From the NCBI GenBank assembly GCA_030248195.1, contig JASAND010011438.1, forward strand, positions 1-64,000: DNA of 64,000 bases, read 5' to 3'. This document shows, in pieces, positions 21,439 through 31,679 of the stretch. Positions within the stretch are counted from its first letter, which is position 1; each line of letters starts with the position of its first letter. The position numbers and the translations under genes are program-made. The DNA is from Trissonchulus latispiculum (taxonomy: Eukaryota; Nematoda; Enoplea; Enoplida; Ironidae). The notes below the pieces were generated by a model, which was given only the letters and a program-made list of their open reading frames with translations, made no database searches and had not been told where the DNA came from.

Positions 21439-22500
21439 ATGTCCACTCATCTTTGCGCCAAATGCCAGCTGGACTTGAGGGATCAGGCGGTGGTCAAGTG
21501 CTACTGTTGCACATCGAGCTATCACTCTGCCTGTTCGGTGAAAACGGACTTGGTCAACCCCTCATCTGGGGTAGTTTTCCTTTGTGAAAACTGCCGTCCG
21601 GTGGTGCCCTCCCTACACCAATGGAAGGGAGAATTCGAGAAAATGCGGTCGGATATGGCGGAACTTCGGCATCTGGTGCAGGGTGGTAGGGCGCAGTCGG
21701 TTCCACCCTCTGGTGCCACTGCTGCTACCGGTGCTTTGGCTGGCAATTCATCGGTGGAATATCTGCTGGAGCGGATGTCGGTGTTGGAGTCAAAGTTTGA
21801 CTCTTTCATGGACAGTTTTGATATGGGTAATTGGATTGGTGAGCTGGCTCTCTCTATTTCACAGGCGACTGCCCAAGCTGTTTTCTCCAATATGTCTGAA
21901 CTGGAGGAAGTCAGGGAAAAGCGCGACAAGATTTGCGCTTTTGGCGTTCAGGAGGATCCAAATAAGGCGGATATTGATCAGATCAGGGAAGTGTTTGGTG
22001 ATTTGGGAATTGAGGCGGGAGCGGTGGTCACGACTTGGCGAGATGCCCCTCAGCGAGCAGGTCCTAAGCTGTTGAAAATTCAGATGTCGGATACTCGGGT
22101 GAAGAAGAGAGTCTTGGATCTGGCAAGGGAAAAGAAGCTACCCGAAGGATGGTCTCTACGGAGGGACATGACTTTCCGGGAGAGGGAGGCCCTTCGTAAG
22201 GCTGCGGCGAGGCATAACCAGGGTATGGTATCAACTGGAATGGAACCGTCCATTTCAGTGTCGTCTGGTGCTGGGTCTGGGCCGCCTGTTTCTTCTCGTG
22301 GAGGGACTGTGAATCGACTGTCGACTGCTAACCGAGGTCGCCGAGGGCAGGTGTCCTCTGGTGTCCCGAATCGGGTGATGCCAAATCTATTGGAATACAA
22401 TGATGGTGTAGCAGATCTACTCCCGAATCCAGCCACTATGAACCTTGGTTTAGCCAGTCGCCCCCAGCGGGCCCAGGCCTTTTCTGGAATGGGAAACTAG
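21439..22500 (+). CDS. LINE ORF1 (PHD-like zinc finger, CR1/L2-like)
   Basis: The ORF has 353 residues from a true ATG. The N-terminus carries a PHD/treble-clef-like cysteine set: CAKC, CYCC, HSAC and CENC within residues 6-52. A central segment predicted to be helical (VEYLLERMSVLESKFDSF) could mediate self-association. A conserved-looking domain follows at residues 160-260, then a Ser/Gly/Arg-rich tail. ORF1 proteins of this kind bind RNA and assemble with ORF2. The frame is intact. The stop TAG (22498-22500) overlaps the first codon of ORF2 by one base. Confidence 0.75.
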   Translation: MSTHLCAKCQLDLRDQAVVKCYCCTSSYHSACSVKTDLVNPSSGVVFLCENCRPVVPSLHQWKGEFEKMRSDMAELRHLVQGGRAQSVPPSGATAATGALAGNSSVEYLLERMSVLESKFDSFMDSFDMGNWIGELALSISQATAQAVFSNMSELEEVREKRDKICAFGVQEDPNKADIDQIREVFGDLGIEAGAVVTTWRDAPQRAGPKLLKIQMSDTRVKKRVLDLAREKKLPEGWSLRRDMTFREREALRKAAARHNQGMVSTGMEPSISVSSGAGSGPPVSSRGGTVNRLSTANRGRRGQVSSGVPNRVMPNLLEYNDGVADLLPNPATMNLGLASRPQRAQAFSGMGN

Positions 22501-23327
22501 TGTATGAACTTCAGTATCAATGTGATTATGTCTATGATCCATGCGTTGTACGTTGTTTTTATGCAAATGTTAATGGAATTTTGAGTAAAAGGAGGGAGCT
22601 TTTGTACTTATTAACTCAGGAGAGGTTTGATATAATTGCTATTTCTGAAACAAAATTAGATGAATCTGCTGATTCTATACTACTCCTGTCGGGATCGGAA
22701 TACGAAATTGTGAGAAAGGATAGAAATAGGCACGGAGGTGGGGTTTGTCTGATCTTTGGTAAACATCTTGAGTTTAATAGTCCGGCCGTTAATAGACATC
22801 TAAAATCCGAATCTATTTGTGTTGATTTTAAATTTCGTCATTTGACATTACGTTTCGCATGCATGTATAGGCCTCCTGGTGATAATGTTGCTTTGGAATA
22901 TGTAATTGATATTGGCTGTATAGTGAATTCATGTCGGAATAATATATTTCCAGTTTTTGTAGGAGATTTTAATTTACCAAATATTAACTGGGATTTATTA
23001 TTAGCTAACAATAATAGGGATAATTCTTTTCTTGATCGATTAGCTGAAACTGGGTAACTCAAATAGTTAAAGATCCTACGCGTTTTGCCCCACCAAATAT
23101 TTTGGATCTCGTTTTGATTTCTGATGTTACTCTTTCTACTCCTGTTCAGGTTCAGGTTATTTGTAATACTTTCAGTTTTGATGTTGTGACTGTTTTTGAA
23201 GCCTTGACTAAGATTAAGCCTACTATGGATAGAGGTCCTGATGAAATTCCTTATATTTTTTATAAAAAATTTGCCGCTGAACTTGCTTTTCCGATATGGT
23301 TATTTACCGATTTTGCTTGTAACACTG
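22500..23327 (+). pseudogene. LINE ORF2, endonuclease and start of RT, cut by the LTR element
   Basis: An APE-type endonuclease runs over 22530-23057, with SETKLDE, GGGVCLIF, MYRPPG and a GDFNLPNINW catalytic block. The frame then breaks near 23057, and RT-proximal sequence continues (ILDLVLIS..., MDRGPDEIPYIFYKKF). The coding sequence is interrupted at 23327 by the LTR retrotransposon and resumes at 40994. There is no ATG at the ORF2 start, so it may rely on reinitiation at the TAGTG overlap. The clade call, CR1/L2-like, is an inference. Confidence 0.8.
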
Positions 23328-24057
23328 TGTAACCGTGTTTGTAATTACCGGCGTAGATGTGTATATGTGTGTGTTAACATTCCCCCTCTCCACGTGTTAA
23401 TTACCTACATTGAGATATAAATGTGTGTGTTAACATTCCTCCCTCTTCTTTAATCGTGTGATGGCGTGATGTGAGGATATATATCTGGGCTAGGAATCTG
23501 GTTTGCAATAACATTCATCTATGGTGCAATCTCACACAATTATGTAAAGTAACACCTGTATTCTCTGAAATTCTGGGCATCAGCGATAAGTATTTAAGAC
23601 GTACGTTTTGCCATTTGAGGGCCAGTCGGTCTACCTGCCGGTTCCTCTCTTTCTCGCGTCCTTAGTCCTTCTCCTCTGAAACTACTAAGCCTGTTCCTAT
23701 CACCGCGCATCTTTGAGTGTGTGTTTGAACTGAGCATCACCCTGTCTGAAAGTCTGCCGTCACCTTATCTGTTGTCTGTACTCGTTATTTACAATAGTGA
23801 GTTTGTTATTTTATGACTTATACCATTAAAATATACATAGTACTAAACGTCGTTCTCAACTGCTCATTTAACATAACTTGTGTAGAGTAGGGTTGAGCTG
23901 TGTCTAGGCGAGTATAGTAGGCAGTATCACTTTATCTTAAGTCCGAGCAACGTCTACTAACTAAACCCTTCATAACCGTAGTAAGACGCTAGGAGTCTAC
24001 ATAGCCCTCTCCCATTTAGCTATTTCAGACCAGTTGTATAGCACGCAACTGGTTACA
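23328..24057 (+). repeat. 5' LTR
   Basis: The LTR is bounded by TGTAACC...GGTTACA and is 730 bp. A TATTTAAG box-like motif near 23591 and an ATTAAAATATAC stretch near 23825 are possible promoter and polyadenylation signals. Confidence 0.95.
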
Positions 24058-24058
24058 T

Positions 24059-24077
24059 TGGTGCCGAAACCGGCTAC
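24059..24077 (+). other. Primer binding site (candidate)
   Basis: TGGTGCCGAAACCGGCTAC begins one base after the LTR. The leading TGG matches the CCA end of a tRNA. I have not assigned the tRNA. Confidence 0.75.
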
Positions 24078-24116
24078 CTGGACCTTTTCTCGACTTAACC
24101 CGTAGGCACCGTCAAC

Positions 24117-25718
24117 GTGAAACCTCGATCTCAGAGTTCCCCCCTTAGCTCTTCTGAAGAAACTGCCATCACATCGTCACCAGACGGATCCGTTGTTAGG
24201 AGCCGTACCCTGAGTAGTGACTTTACTGATCCTCCGGAAGAGTATTTTTTTCACGATCCCCTACTTGGAGAGTCGTGGAACAAAAGTTTGTACCAGTTGA
24301 AGGGAGCAATGCCTGACGGTCCAGCACCAGATGCTAAAGCCGTAAGGGATCAAAATCTCATTGATCCCAAACTAATACCCATCTTTAAAGGCGAAATTTC
24401 AGATGACTTTGAAGATTTTATTAGCTACTTTGATAGGGTGGCCCTTGTAAATCAGTGGTCAGACTCTTTGAAGGCAACTATGCTCCCTGGTTACCTTCAG
24501 GGCTACGCTGCAGACCTCTGGACTGCCTTGCCTGCCGGTGTTCAGGGCTCATGGTCCAGTGTAGTTCCGGACCTTAAGGAAATCTTATCAGGAAAGTCGA
24601 CGAGCGTGCATAGTTCCGAATTGCATCGTCGAGTGCAAAAACCTACTGAGAGCGTAGAAGAATTCGCCAGGGCGATTCAAAAACTAGCTAGGAAGGCATA
24701 TGATGACTCCCTCAAGGGAAGTTCACGTGACAAGCTAATGCGTGAAACTTTTCTGAATGGTTTGAGATCTTCCATCCGAAGATTCATAGTGGGTTCCCGA
24801 TCTTCTAGTTTCGAGGATGCAGTTGCTCGCGCCAAAGAACAGGAAGGGTACGAGGAGCTGGAGAAGCAGTCGACCTCCGGCTCCGTTAGAGCCGTATCCT
24901 TTAGGGACTACCCAAGTAGCCCTGATCGAAGTAGAGAAGGAAGTGGCAGTAGGGAACCATTTGCAGTATGGGAACTGACGGAACAGTTGAGGGAACAGAT
25001 GAAATTGATGAAGGAACAACAAGACCTGTCTAGGGAACAAAGCCGACAGCTACTTGAAGCTGTCAAAGCCATGCAATCTCAACACCGATTCCCACAAAGA
25101 AATTCTCGGTTAGACTCTCGAGGATTTATAGGATCCGCTGAACGGAATCGCAGGACTGCTGATGGGCGTCCTATTTGTAACAGGTGCTCCCGCCCTGGAC
25201 ATATTGCTGCTCGCTGCCCACAATTCATCGAATCTAACCGTGCGCCTCCACGACCCAACCCGACACCAACTCGATTTGAGGTTAGGGCTTCTAACAATGA
25301 ACGACGTAATCTTGGTTCAGCGGAAACCAGTGTGCGAACCATCTCAGACTCCGATAGTAACAATCTGCAGTGTGAAAACGAACACCTGCGTCGCCAGAAT
25401 CAAAGGCTGATAGAACGGTGCTTGACTGGCAGAAATGTTAACGAAGATTCGTCGTGTAGGGTGATCCTACATGATTTACCGGCCCCTATAGATGAGAAAT
25501 CGTTGAGGCCATGTGCCGCTCTGGCCAACATCTGTGCGGTCATGGAGAAGGGCGGAACGCCCATTGTCTATGGTTGGCTTGCCGGTATGCCGGTAGAAAT
25601 GCTGGTAGACACAGGCAGTAATGTAACCTTGGTTGACAAATACTATGCTCCCCCGGATATTGAGCCTGTCTCTGGGCGTCCGCCTACGTCCTTGTCGGGC
25701 CACTCGTTGACACCTTAA
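24117..25718 (+). CDS. gag: Gag with start of protease
   Basis: This is the structural polyprotein of the LTR element. A capsid-type Retrotrans_gag domain runs over roughly residues 80-260. A polar stretch rich in Arg, Glu and Gln follows. A single CCHC zinc knuckle, CNRCSRPGHIAARC, lies at 25176-25217 and should bind RNA. The protease active site, LVDTGSNVTLVD, lies at about 25602-25637. TAA at 25716-25718 then interrupts the protease, and the same frame continues as pol. The open frame starts just after TAA 24096-24098 and has no ATG until 24309. The real start is therefore either non-AUG (GTG 24117), that internal ATG, or an ATG supplied by splicing. Confidence 0.9.
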   Translation: MKPRSQSSPLSSSEETAITSSPDGSVVRSRTLSSDFTDPPEEYFFHDPLLGESWNKSLYQLKGAMPDGPAPDAKAVRDQNLIDPKLIPIFKGEISDDFEDFISYFDRVALVNQWSDSLKATMLPGYLQGYAADLWTALPAGVQGSWSSVVPDLKEILSGKSTSVHSSELHRRVQKPTESVEEFARAIQKLARKAYDDSLKGSSRDKLMRETFLNGLRSSIRRFIVGSRSSSFEDAVARAKEQEGYEELEKQSTSGSVRAVSFRDYPSSPDRSREGSGSREPFAVWELTEQLREQMKLMKEQQDLSREQSRQLLEAVKAMQSQHRFPQRNSRLDSRGFIGSAERNRRTADGRPICNRCSRPGHIAARCPQFIESNRAPPRPNPTPTRFEVRASNNERRNLGSAETSVRTISDSDSNNLQCENEHLRRQNQRLIERCLTGRNVNEDSSCRVILHDLPAPIDEKSLRPCAALANICAVMEKGGTPIVYGWLAGMPVEMLVDTGSNVTLVDKYYAPPDIEPVSGRPPTSLSGHSLTP

Positions 25719-28700
25719 GGCCAGTGCACGGTCAAGGTGCGGCTGGGGACTGACGAGATAGAAGTAGTTGCCTACGTGATGCCGTCACTTCCTTTTGACG
25801 TTATTCTAGGCACAAATGCATTAGCTGCCTTGGGCGCCAGCATGGACTTTAGGCAGGGCGTGCTTGCCTGTAGCGAAGAACTTCAGATGTTCCCCGAGCA
25901 ACCCCTTCCAACCACACAGTCTTGCGCTAGGGCTGCGGTCGCTGAAACTTTGAGCGTCCCCCCTAGGGGCGAATTTGTTTTTGCAGCAACTGTGGAAGGG
26001 GGACAGGATGACACCCTGGTCATATTTGAGCCCCACGAACAGTTGGGTGAACGATATGGCTTGGGAACGGTGCCCGTGATAGCATATGTGCGTAACCAAT
26101 CTATCCCGGTGCGTGTCGTGAACACGGGAGAAGAAACCATTGAACTTCCCAGTAATTTGACGTTAGGTAGACTTACGAGGTGCGGACCAGCAGACCTAGT
26201 GGTACGTTGCGTCACCGATACCGAACCAGAGGATACTCAGTTCTTAACAGAGTTGGATTTGTCGCAGGCATCACTCTCTGACACTGAGACAGATGAACTC
26301 AGAAAACTTTTAGTGACGTACCAGGACGTATTTGCTAAGCATGATATGGATCTGGGGTGTTGCAGTCTTGTTGAGCACACCATCAACACGGGGGATGCAA
26401 CACCTGTACGACTGAAACCATATCGACTTCCTGAAAGTCAGAAGACTGAGGTCCGTAGGCAGTTGACTGAGATGGAGTCAAAGGGTTTGATACGACTGTC
26501 TGCCAGTCCGTGGGCAAATCCAATCCTGTTAGTCAAGAAGAAAGACGGAAGCCTACGTCTTTGTGTCGACTACAGGAGACTGAATGCGCTAACTCACGGG
26601 GATTTTTATCCCCTTCCTCGTACAGATGAGACCCTGGACAAGCTCGGGAAAGCTCGCTACTTCTCTACCATGGACTTAGCATCAGGCTATCACCAGATTA
26701 GTGTCGCCGAAGACGATCGGCAGAAGACGGCATTTTGCACCAGCTTAGGTACCTATGAGTACACTCGAATGCCATTTGGGTTGAAGAACGCTCCGAGCAC
26801 ATTTCAGCGTACGATGGAGTTGCTACTTGCTGGCATTCTAGACGAATTGTGCATCGTTTATATCGACGATATTTTGGTGCACTCGCCTGATTTTCAATCA
26901 CACCTTGACGGTCTTAGAGCAGTGTTTGAGCGTCTCCGCCACGGGAACCTGAAGCTCAAGCTGCGAAAATGCATTTTCGGTCGAAATTCCGTCCCCTACG
27001 TCGGCTATGTGATCACGACCGAAGGAGTGAGGGTAGATCCTGCCAAGATAGCATCGGTTGAGAAGTATCCAATTCCCAAGACCGTGACTGAAGTTAGAAG
27101 CTTTGTTGGGCTTGCATCCTATTACCGTCGCTTTGTTCAGAACTTTGCGTCAATCGCTAAGCCGCTGAACGAGTTGTCCCAGAAATCACGTGAATTTAAA
27201 TGGTCAGTGAACTGTCAGCTTGCTTTTGATTCACTTAAACAGAAATTAGTCTCCGCTCCTATTTTGGCTTACCCAGATTTTTCCGAACTTTTCACATTGT
27301 CCACGGACGCTTCAAACTTTGGTTTGGGTGCTGTCCTGGGACAGGACAAAGAGCGCAAAGAAGTAGTGATCGCATATGCCTCTCGTGGGCTGAGCAAAGC
27401 TGAGGCAAAGTACTCTACCATAGAAAGGGAAATGCTCGCAATAGTGAGGGCACTAAAGTATTTCAGGGCGTATCTTTACGGTCGTGAGTTTGTTATCTTC
27501 ACCGATCACGCACCATTGAGATGGTTAGCGAGCGTAAAAGATACCTCGCCTCGATTGGCACGTTGGTCCATCGAGACGCAGGAATACACCTTCACGGTGC
27601 AGTATCGTCCTGGAAAGATTAATAAGGCAGCTGACGCCCTGAGCAGGTTGCCTGTACCGGACTGTAACGCTCTGACCATGCCGGAGCAGGCTGAACTGTT
27701 GCCTTCCTTGGCGAGCAGAATCCGTGAGCTGCAGCCCACTGACGAATTCTCTCGAGCATTTATTGAGTACTTAACTAATGGAAACCTACCTGAAGTCGAT
27801 TCCCTGGCCCGTAAGGTGACCCTCCAGGGGCCGGTATTTTTCCTCGAGAATGGCCCACTATACCATGTTTGGTGCGACTATGAGGGTAGACGACGAGGTC
27901 ATACTTGGCCCCAGCTGGTAGTGCCGCTGGAGCTGGTCCCAGAAGTGTTGGAATTATACCACGACCATTTGTTTTCGGGTCAAATGGGAATAGCGAAGAC
28001 GTTCGACCGTATCCGTCGTCGCTTCTACTGGGAATCCATGTATGCGGACGTTAGGGAGTGGTGCAAAAGCTGTGTGGACTGCGCCACGAAAAAGTCTCCC
28101 AAGGTTAGCACGCGAGTGCCTTTGAAACCTATCGTGGTCACTGAACCGTTCGAAGTTCTCAGTGTTGATTGCGTCGGACCTCTACCTACCACGGAGCGAG
28201 GAAACAAGCACACAGTGGTGTTTTCCTGTTTGTTCACTAAATGGCCTGAGGCATTTGCTATTGCGAATACCCGAGCCGATACTACGGCTAGGGTTTTTGT
28301 AGAGCAAATCGTTTGCAGACATGGAGCGCCCCGAGCCCTGTTGTCGGACAGAGCCAAGTCCTTTCTGAGTGAATTAGTCATAGAGACCTGTAAGTTACTA
28401 AACGTTCGTAAACTGAACACGAGCGGCTATCGACCTGAGACAAACGGTAACTGCGAGCGTCTAAATAAGAGCCTGGTCGTGGCTCTTAGTGCGTATGTAA
28501 GTTCCTCGCAGAAAGATTGGGACGTGTATCTGCCTTATATTCTGCTTAGTTACAGGACTGCTATCCAAGATAGCACTCTAGAGACTCCCTTTTGCCTTGT
28601 GTATGGGCGGGATCATTCCCTTCCCAGTGAAGCTGATTTGAGGGAGGGGGTCCGGGATGTCGACCCTGAGGACTATAGACGGGTGATGGTCAGTAGGCTC

Positions 28701-29303
28701 GAAGCAGCCCATGCACTCGTTAGGCCTAACCTGGATGCGGCGAGATGTAAACAGAAAACTTACTATGACCGCAATGCTAAAGATGACCAGTTTCAACCAG
28801 GACAGCGAGTGTGGCTGTATGTACCCGTTGTCGGAAAAGGAAAGGTGTCTAAGCGGAGCCACTTATGGCACGGACCGTTTCGTATTATCGACCGACCGTC
28901 GAATGAAACGGCTATCATTCATAGATGTTCTGGTAGCTCGAAAAACGATAAACGGGTCCATGTAAACCGCCTGAAAATCTGCTACGACATAGGTAAAAGG
29001 CCCTCCCATGTGGAAGGTATTGGTGAAACCGATACCCCTGGGCAAGAGATGGTTGAAGATAATCAAGGTCCTTCGGACATTCCAGAAGATAAGGAGCTTG
29101 CGGTAGGAGAAACCCCTCAAGGGACAATTGAATGCCCAGTCGAGGAATGGCCGCTTAACCACGTCATTTGGGCCAAACTGAAGGGTTATCCTTTCTGGCC
29201 TGCCCGAATTGCTCTTGAGAGTGAAATAGATTTAAGCATACCCAAACGACAAGGAGATTGGATCCTTGTAGTTCTTTGGGGGCAAAGACTATGCTTATGT
29301 TGA
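25719..29303 (+). CDS. pol: Pol: protease end, RT, RNase H, integrase, PWWP start
   Basis: It is in frame with gag after the TAA. The order is protease C-terminal part (PFDVILGTNAL, about 25791); RT with DLASGYHQI and YIDD (26858-26869); RNase H with STDAS and TDHAPLRWL; and integrase. The integrase has an HHCC zinc region (about 27960-28085), catalytic blocks SVDCVG, LLSDRAKSF and PETNGNCERLNK, and a C-terminal module with a GPF motif (HLWHGPFRIID, about 28868). After an acidic linker comes a PWWP domain start (IWAKLKGYPFWPARI, about 29167-29211). The frame stops at 29301-29303, but the rest of a PWWP fold continues in the next frame, so a frameshift lies near 29275-29290. RT, RNase H and integrase are otherwise open. 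Confidence 0.95.
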   Translation, partial: GQCTVKVRLGTDEIEVVAYVMPSLPFDVILGTNALAALGASMDFRQGVLACSEELQMFPEQPLPTTQSCARAAVAETLSVPPRGEFVFAATVEGGQDDTLVIFEPHEQLGERYGLGTVPVIAYVRNQSIPVRVVNTGEETIELPSNLTLGRLTRCGPADLVVRCVTDTEPEDTQFLTELDLSQASLSDTETDELRKLLVTYQDVFAKHDMDLGCCSLVEHTINTGDATPVRLKPYRLPESQKTEVRRQLTEMESKGLIRLSASPWANPILLVKKKDGSLRLCVDYRRLNALTHGDFYPLPRTDETLDKLGKARYFSTMDLASGYHQISVAEDDRQKTAFCTSLGTYEYTRMPFGLKNAPSTFQRTMELLLAGILDELCIVYIDDILVHSPDFQSHLDGLRAVFERLRHGNLKLKLRKCIFGRNSVPYVGYVITTEGVRVDPAKIASVEKYPIPKTVTEVRSFVGLASYYRRFVQNFASIAKPLNELSQKSREFKWSVNCQLAFDSLKQKLVSAPILAYPDFSELFTLSTDASNFGLGAVLGQDKERKEVVIAYASRGLSKAEAKYSTIEREMLAIVRALKYFRAYLYGREFVIFTDHAPLRWLASVKDTSPRLARWSIETQEYTFTVQYRPGKINKAADALSRLPVPDCNALTMPEQAELLPSLASRIRELQPTDEFSRAFIEYLTNGNLPEVDSLARKVTLQGPVFFLENGPLYHVWCDYEGRRRGHTWPQLVVPLELVPEVLELYHDHLFSGQMGIAKTFDRIRRRFYWESMYADVREWCKSCVDCATKKSPKVSTRVPLKPIVVTEPFEVLSVDCVGPLPTTERGNKHTVVFSCLFTKWPEAFAIANTRADTTARVFVEQIVCRHGAPRALLSDRAKSFLSELVIETCKLLNVRKLNTSGYRPETNGNCERLNKSLVVALSAYVSSSQKDWDVYLPYILLSYRTAIQDSTLETPFCLVYGRDHSLPSEADLREGVRDVDPEDYRRVMVSRLEAAHALVRPNLDAARCKQKTYYDRNAKDDQFQPGQRVWLYVPVVGKGKVSKRSHLWHGPFRIIDRPSNETAIIHRCSGSSKNDKRVHVNRLKICYDIGKRPSHVEGIGETDTPGQEMVEDNQGPSDIPEDKELAVGETPQGTIECPVEEWPLNHVIWAKLKGYPFWPARIALESEIDLSIPKRQGDWILVVLWGQRLCLC

Positions 29304-29400
29304 ACGTGGCAACTGCCGCGACTTCGAGGCATACAAGCAGCAGATAGAAGGCAAGAAATTAACTCGTGGAGTCGCCAGAGCTCTTAAGGAAGCGGAAAGT
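29162..29400 (+). other. PWWP domain fused to integrase, split by a frameshift
   Basis: PWWP domains read methylated H3K36 nucleosomes; in LEDGF/p75 the domain tethers lentiviral integrase to active genes. Here the signature KGYPFWPARI is followed by a VV-L strand in the pol frame. A KDYAYVERGNCRDF block and a helix (KKLTRGVARALKEAESYK) lie in the +1 frame, exactly where the rest of a PWWP domain is expected. The break falls in a CTTTGGGGGC homopolymer stretch. Confidence 0.85.
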
Positions 29401-29529
29401 TACAAGCCGACTGATTACCATTACATACTGGGAGACCCAGCACTGCAATCTGATGATCCATTGGTTAGTCTGACAACGGATGATATAGGTCCAATCGATT
29501 CCGGAGGGGGGCACGCGGACCAGTCAAAA

Positions 29530-31634
29530 ATGCCATTGGTCACTATTGGAGGAAATCCTCTGGTTAGTTTCCTGCTTTGTGTCACGCTTCTGCTACTGGC
29601 TCTCCTGAGACAAGGAATAGCTGTAGGCAACACATTGGAGGAACTTGATTTAGTTTTAATGAGACCATCGTTAGAAAGAAAGGGCATACGAATTCACCCT
29701 CACTTTTCCGCAGTTTTTCGAAGTCTCGGTCTGTTGGATAACAGTCATGGTTTTGTGGACCACCACCTTATTATCCCCTTAAACTATTCGCTACAACCGC
29801 CCCCACTCCCACCTGATTGTCCACTTCGCCACCCTCAAAAAAATGAGTCGTGGATTAAGCACCTAGAGTTTAAATTATGTGTAGGAGCCATATCGCTAAA
29901 CCATTCATTGAACGAAGTATATTCGGCAGCAAAAATAGAAGTGGACGCACTAAAAGCAGATTTGACTCTGATCGTGGGAAACAGTTCCGCCGATGACGGC
30001 AACCGTGGTACTCGTAGTCTGTTCCATGGGTTAGTGTGCTTCGTCGAGTCTCTCTTCGGTGGCTGCAATGAGGGCGGGGCGGACGTTGAATCCGTCCGTC
30101 GCGCGTTACATGCAATGGAAGCAGAAGAACGAGAACTCAGCCTCCAAGTAGACGCTGCGAATAATCGGATATTGGCACTCTCCAAAGTATCTCGGGACAG
30201 TTTGAGTAACACTAATTCGCGATTAGGCATTCTAGGATACGGAGTAAGATCACTTACGTCATTGTATGGTGAAGTACTTAACAGATCTGAACATGAGGAT
30301 CAGTTAGTTCGCGATCTCGGCAGAATTAGTGATCTCCACAGCGATCTGTTAATGTACGTGGTTAAGTGGACTACTAGTGTTGTTCACTGGAATGAAGCGC
30401 TAGAATCAGCTAAGCGTTTAATGCATAGCTTGTTTGGGATACAATCGGGGTATCTGCCAGCAGAGCTAGTACCCGTCGCGGCTCTGCGTCGGTCTCTGGA
30501 AGGAGTGCAGGCTAAACTACAGGAGACCGGCCGAAGTTTGACCTTCAGTCCAGCTCAAGTGAGTACGTACTACACTATACCACTTGTCGCTGCCGCCTAC
30601 TATGGCACTGACAGAATTGTGTTAAAAACGAAGCTCCCCGTTTCCCAGACGGATGCGATCTTCCAGTTGTGGCAACTGGAGGTGAAGGAGATGGCCACAA
30701 ATACTTCCGCTTTTACTCTTAGTGTCCAGCCCCAGTACGATTTTGTAGCTGTTAACAGCCGTCATAATCGTTACCTGTTACTGTCTGAGGCTGATCTACA
30801 GACATGTTCCGGTCATCACCTTAAGCGATGTAGGAAACAGTTCTCGCACATGGCCTCAGATGAGCCGTCTTGTGAGTTTGCGCTGTTTACCTATGAGGAG
30901 GTCGCCGCTATTAAGAAACGCTGTAATTTTAAGGCTACCAGCATCCCCAGCCCTCCTAGATTTGTTGATCTTGATGATGCGTTGTGGTTTGTAGCCTACT
31001 CTTCCGCCGAAGTGCGAGTAGAATGGGCTAATGATCAGCATAGCTCCTTCGGGACAACTAATAGCGTGACTCTCTGAAAATCGCACAAGCATATAACCCC
31101 CTGCCGCTGCACCTAGATTTTGCTGAAATGAAAATTGAAATTTTGGAGGAACCTGAATCTTTATCTCCAAGAGAGCCCAGTCTAGCTAATTTTAGTAGTG
31201 ATCTTAAGTTAGCTTACGTAGGCGAAAGCATTTTGGCAAGATATGATGACCTTATGTCCATTGTTCGTGAACGACAGCGGTCTGCTCGTTCGAGACAGGA
31301 ACTACTACAGAAGGCTACTCGCACAGCCGTTGATGCAATTAAGGCTACCAACGAGAACCATGAGTGGTGGTTCTACGGTTTGCTGGCTGGTGAGGTGGCG
31401 TTGTTTGTTCTAATTGTTGGTATTATGGTCCCCGTGCTTTGTAGAGGCGGGCTAGCAGGTTTTAGTTTTTCGCACCGACCGGTGGTTAACGCCCCTGAAC
31501 TTGAGTTGTGTTTGTCTGAAGTGTCCCCTTCCCAGCATCAAGAGACAGTGCAGCCCGTGGGAGGTACTCCTAGGGTAGTTCAGAAGTTTCTGTCTTTCAA
31601 GCGAGCGAAACAGATGGAGGAAGTGCAACCTTGA
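29530..31634 (+). pseudogene. env: Envelope-like glycoprotein (F-type), frameshifted near the end
   Basis: An ATG at 29530 is followed by a hydrophobic signal-type segment (SFLLCVTLLLLALL). There are several N-x-S/T sites. A basic RGTR site at 30004-30015 precedes a hydrophobic Gly/Phe-rich segment, as in baculovirus-F/errantivirus envelope proteins. A long helical region and a Cys-containing block follow. The frame ends at TGA 31075-31077. The C-terminal part continues in another frame to 31634 and includes a membrane anchor at about 31359-31452 and a cytoplasmic tail. The upstream frame also runs on from the PWWP segment. As it stands the gene is broken. The F-type assignment rests on layout and motif resemblance. 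Confidence 0.75.
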
Positions 31635-31679
31635 GTTTCGTCAAACTTTATTAGCTATCTACTTTAATGTGTATATAAT

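Noticed and set aside
23471..23665. 64-codon ORF present in both LTRs
   Set aside because: It lies in the LTR, overlaps promoter-like sequence and shows no protein character.
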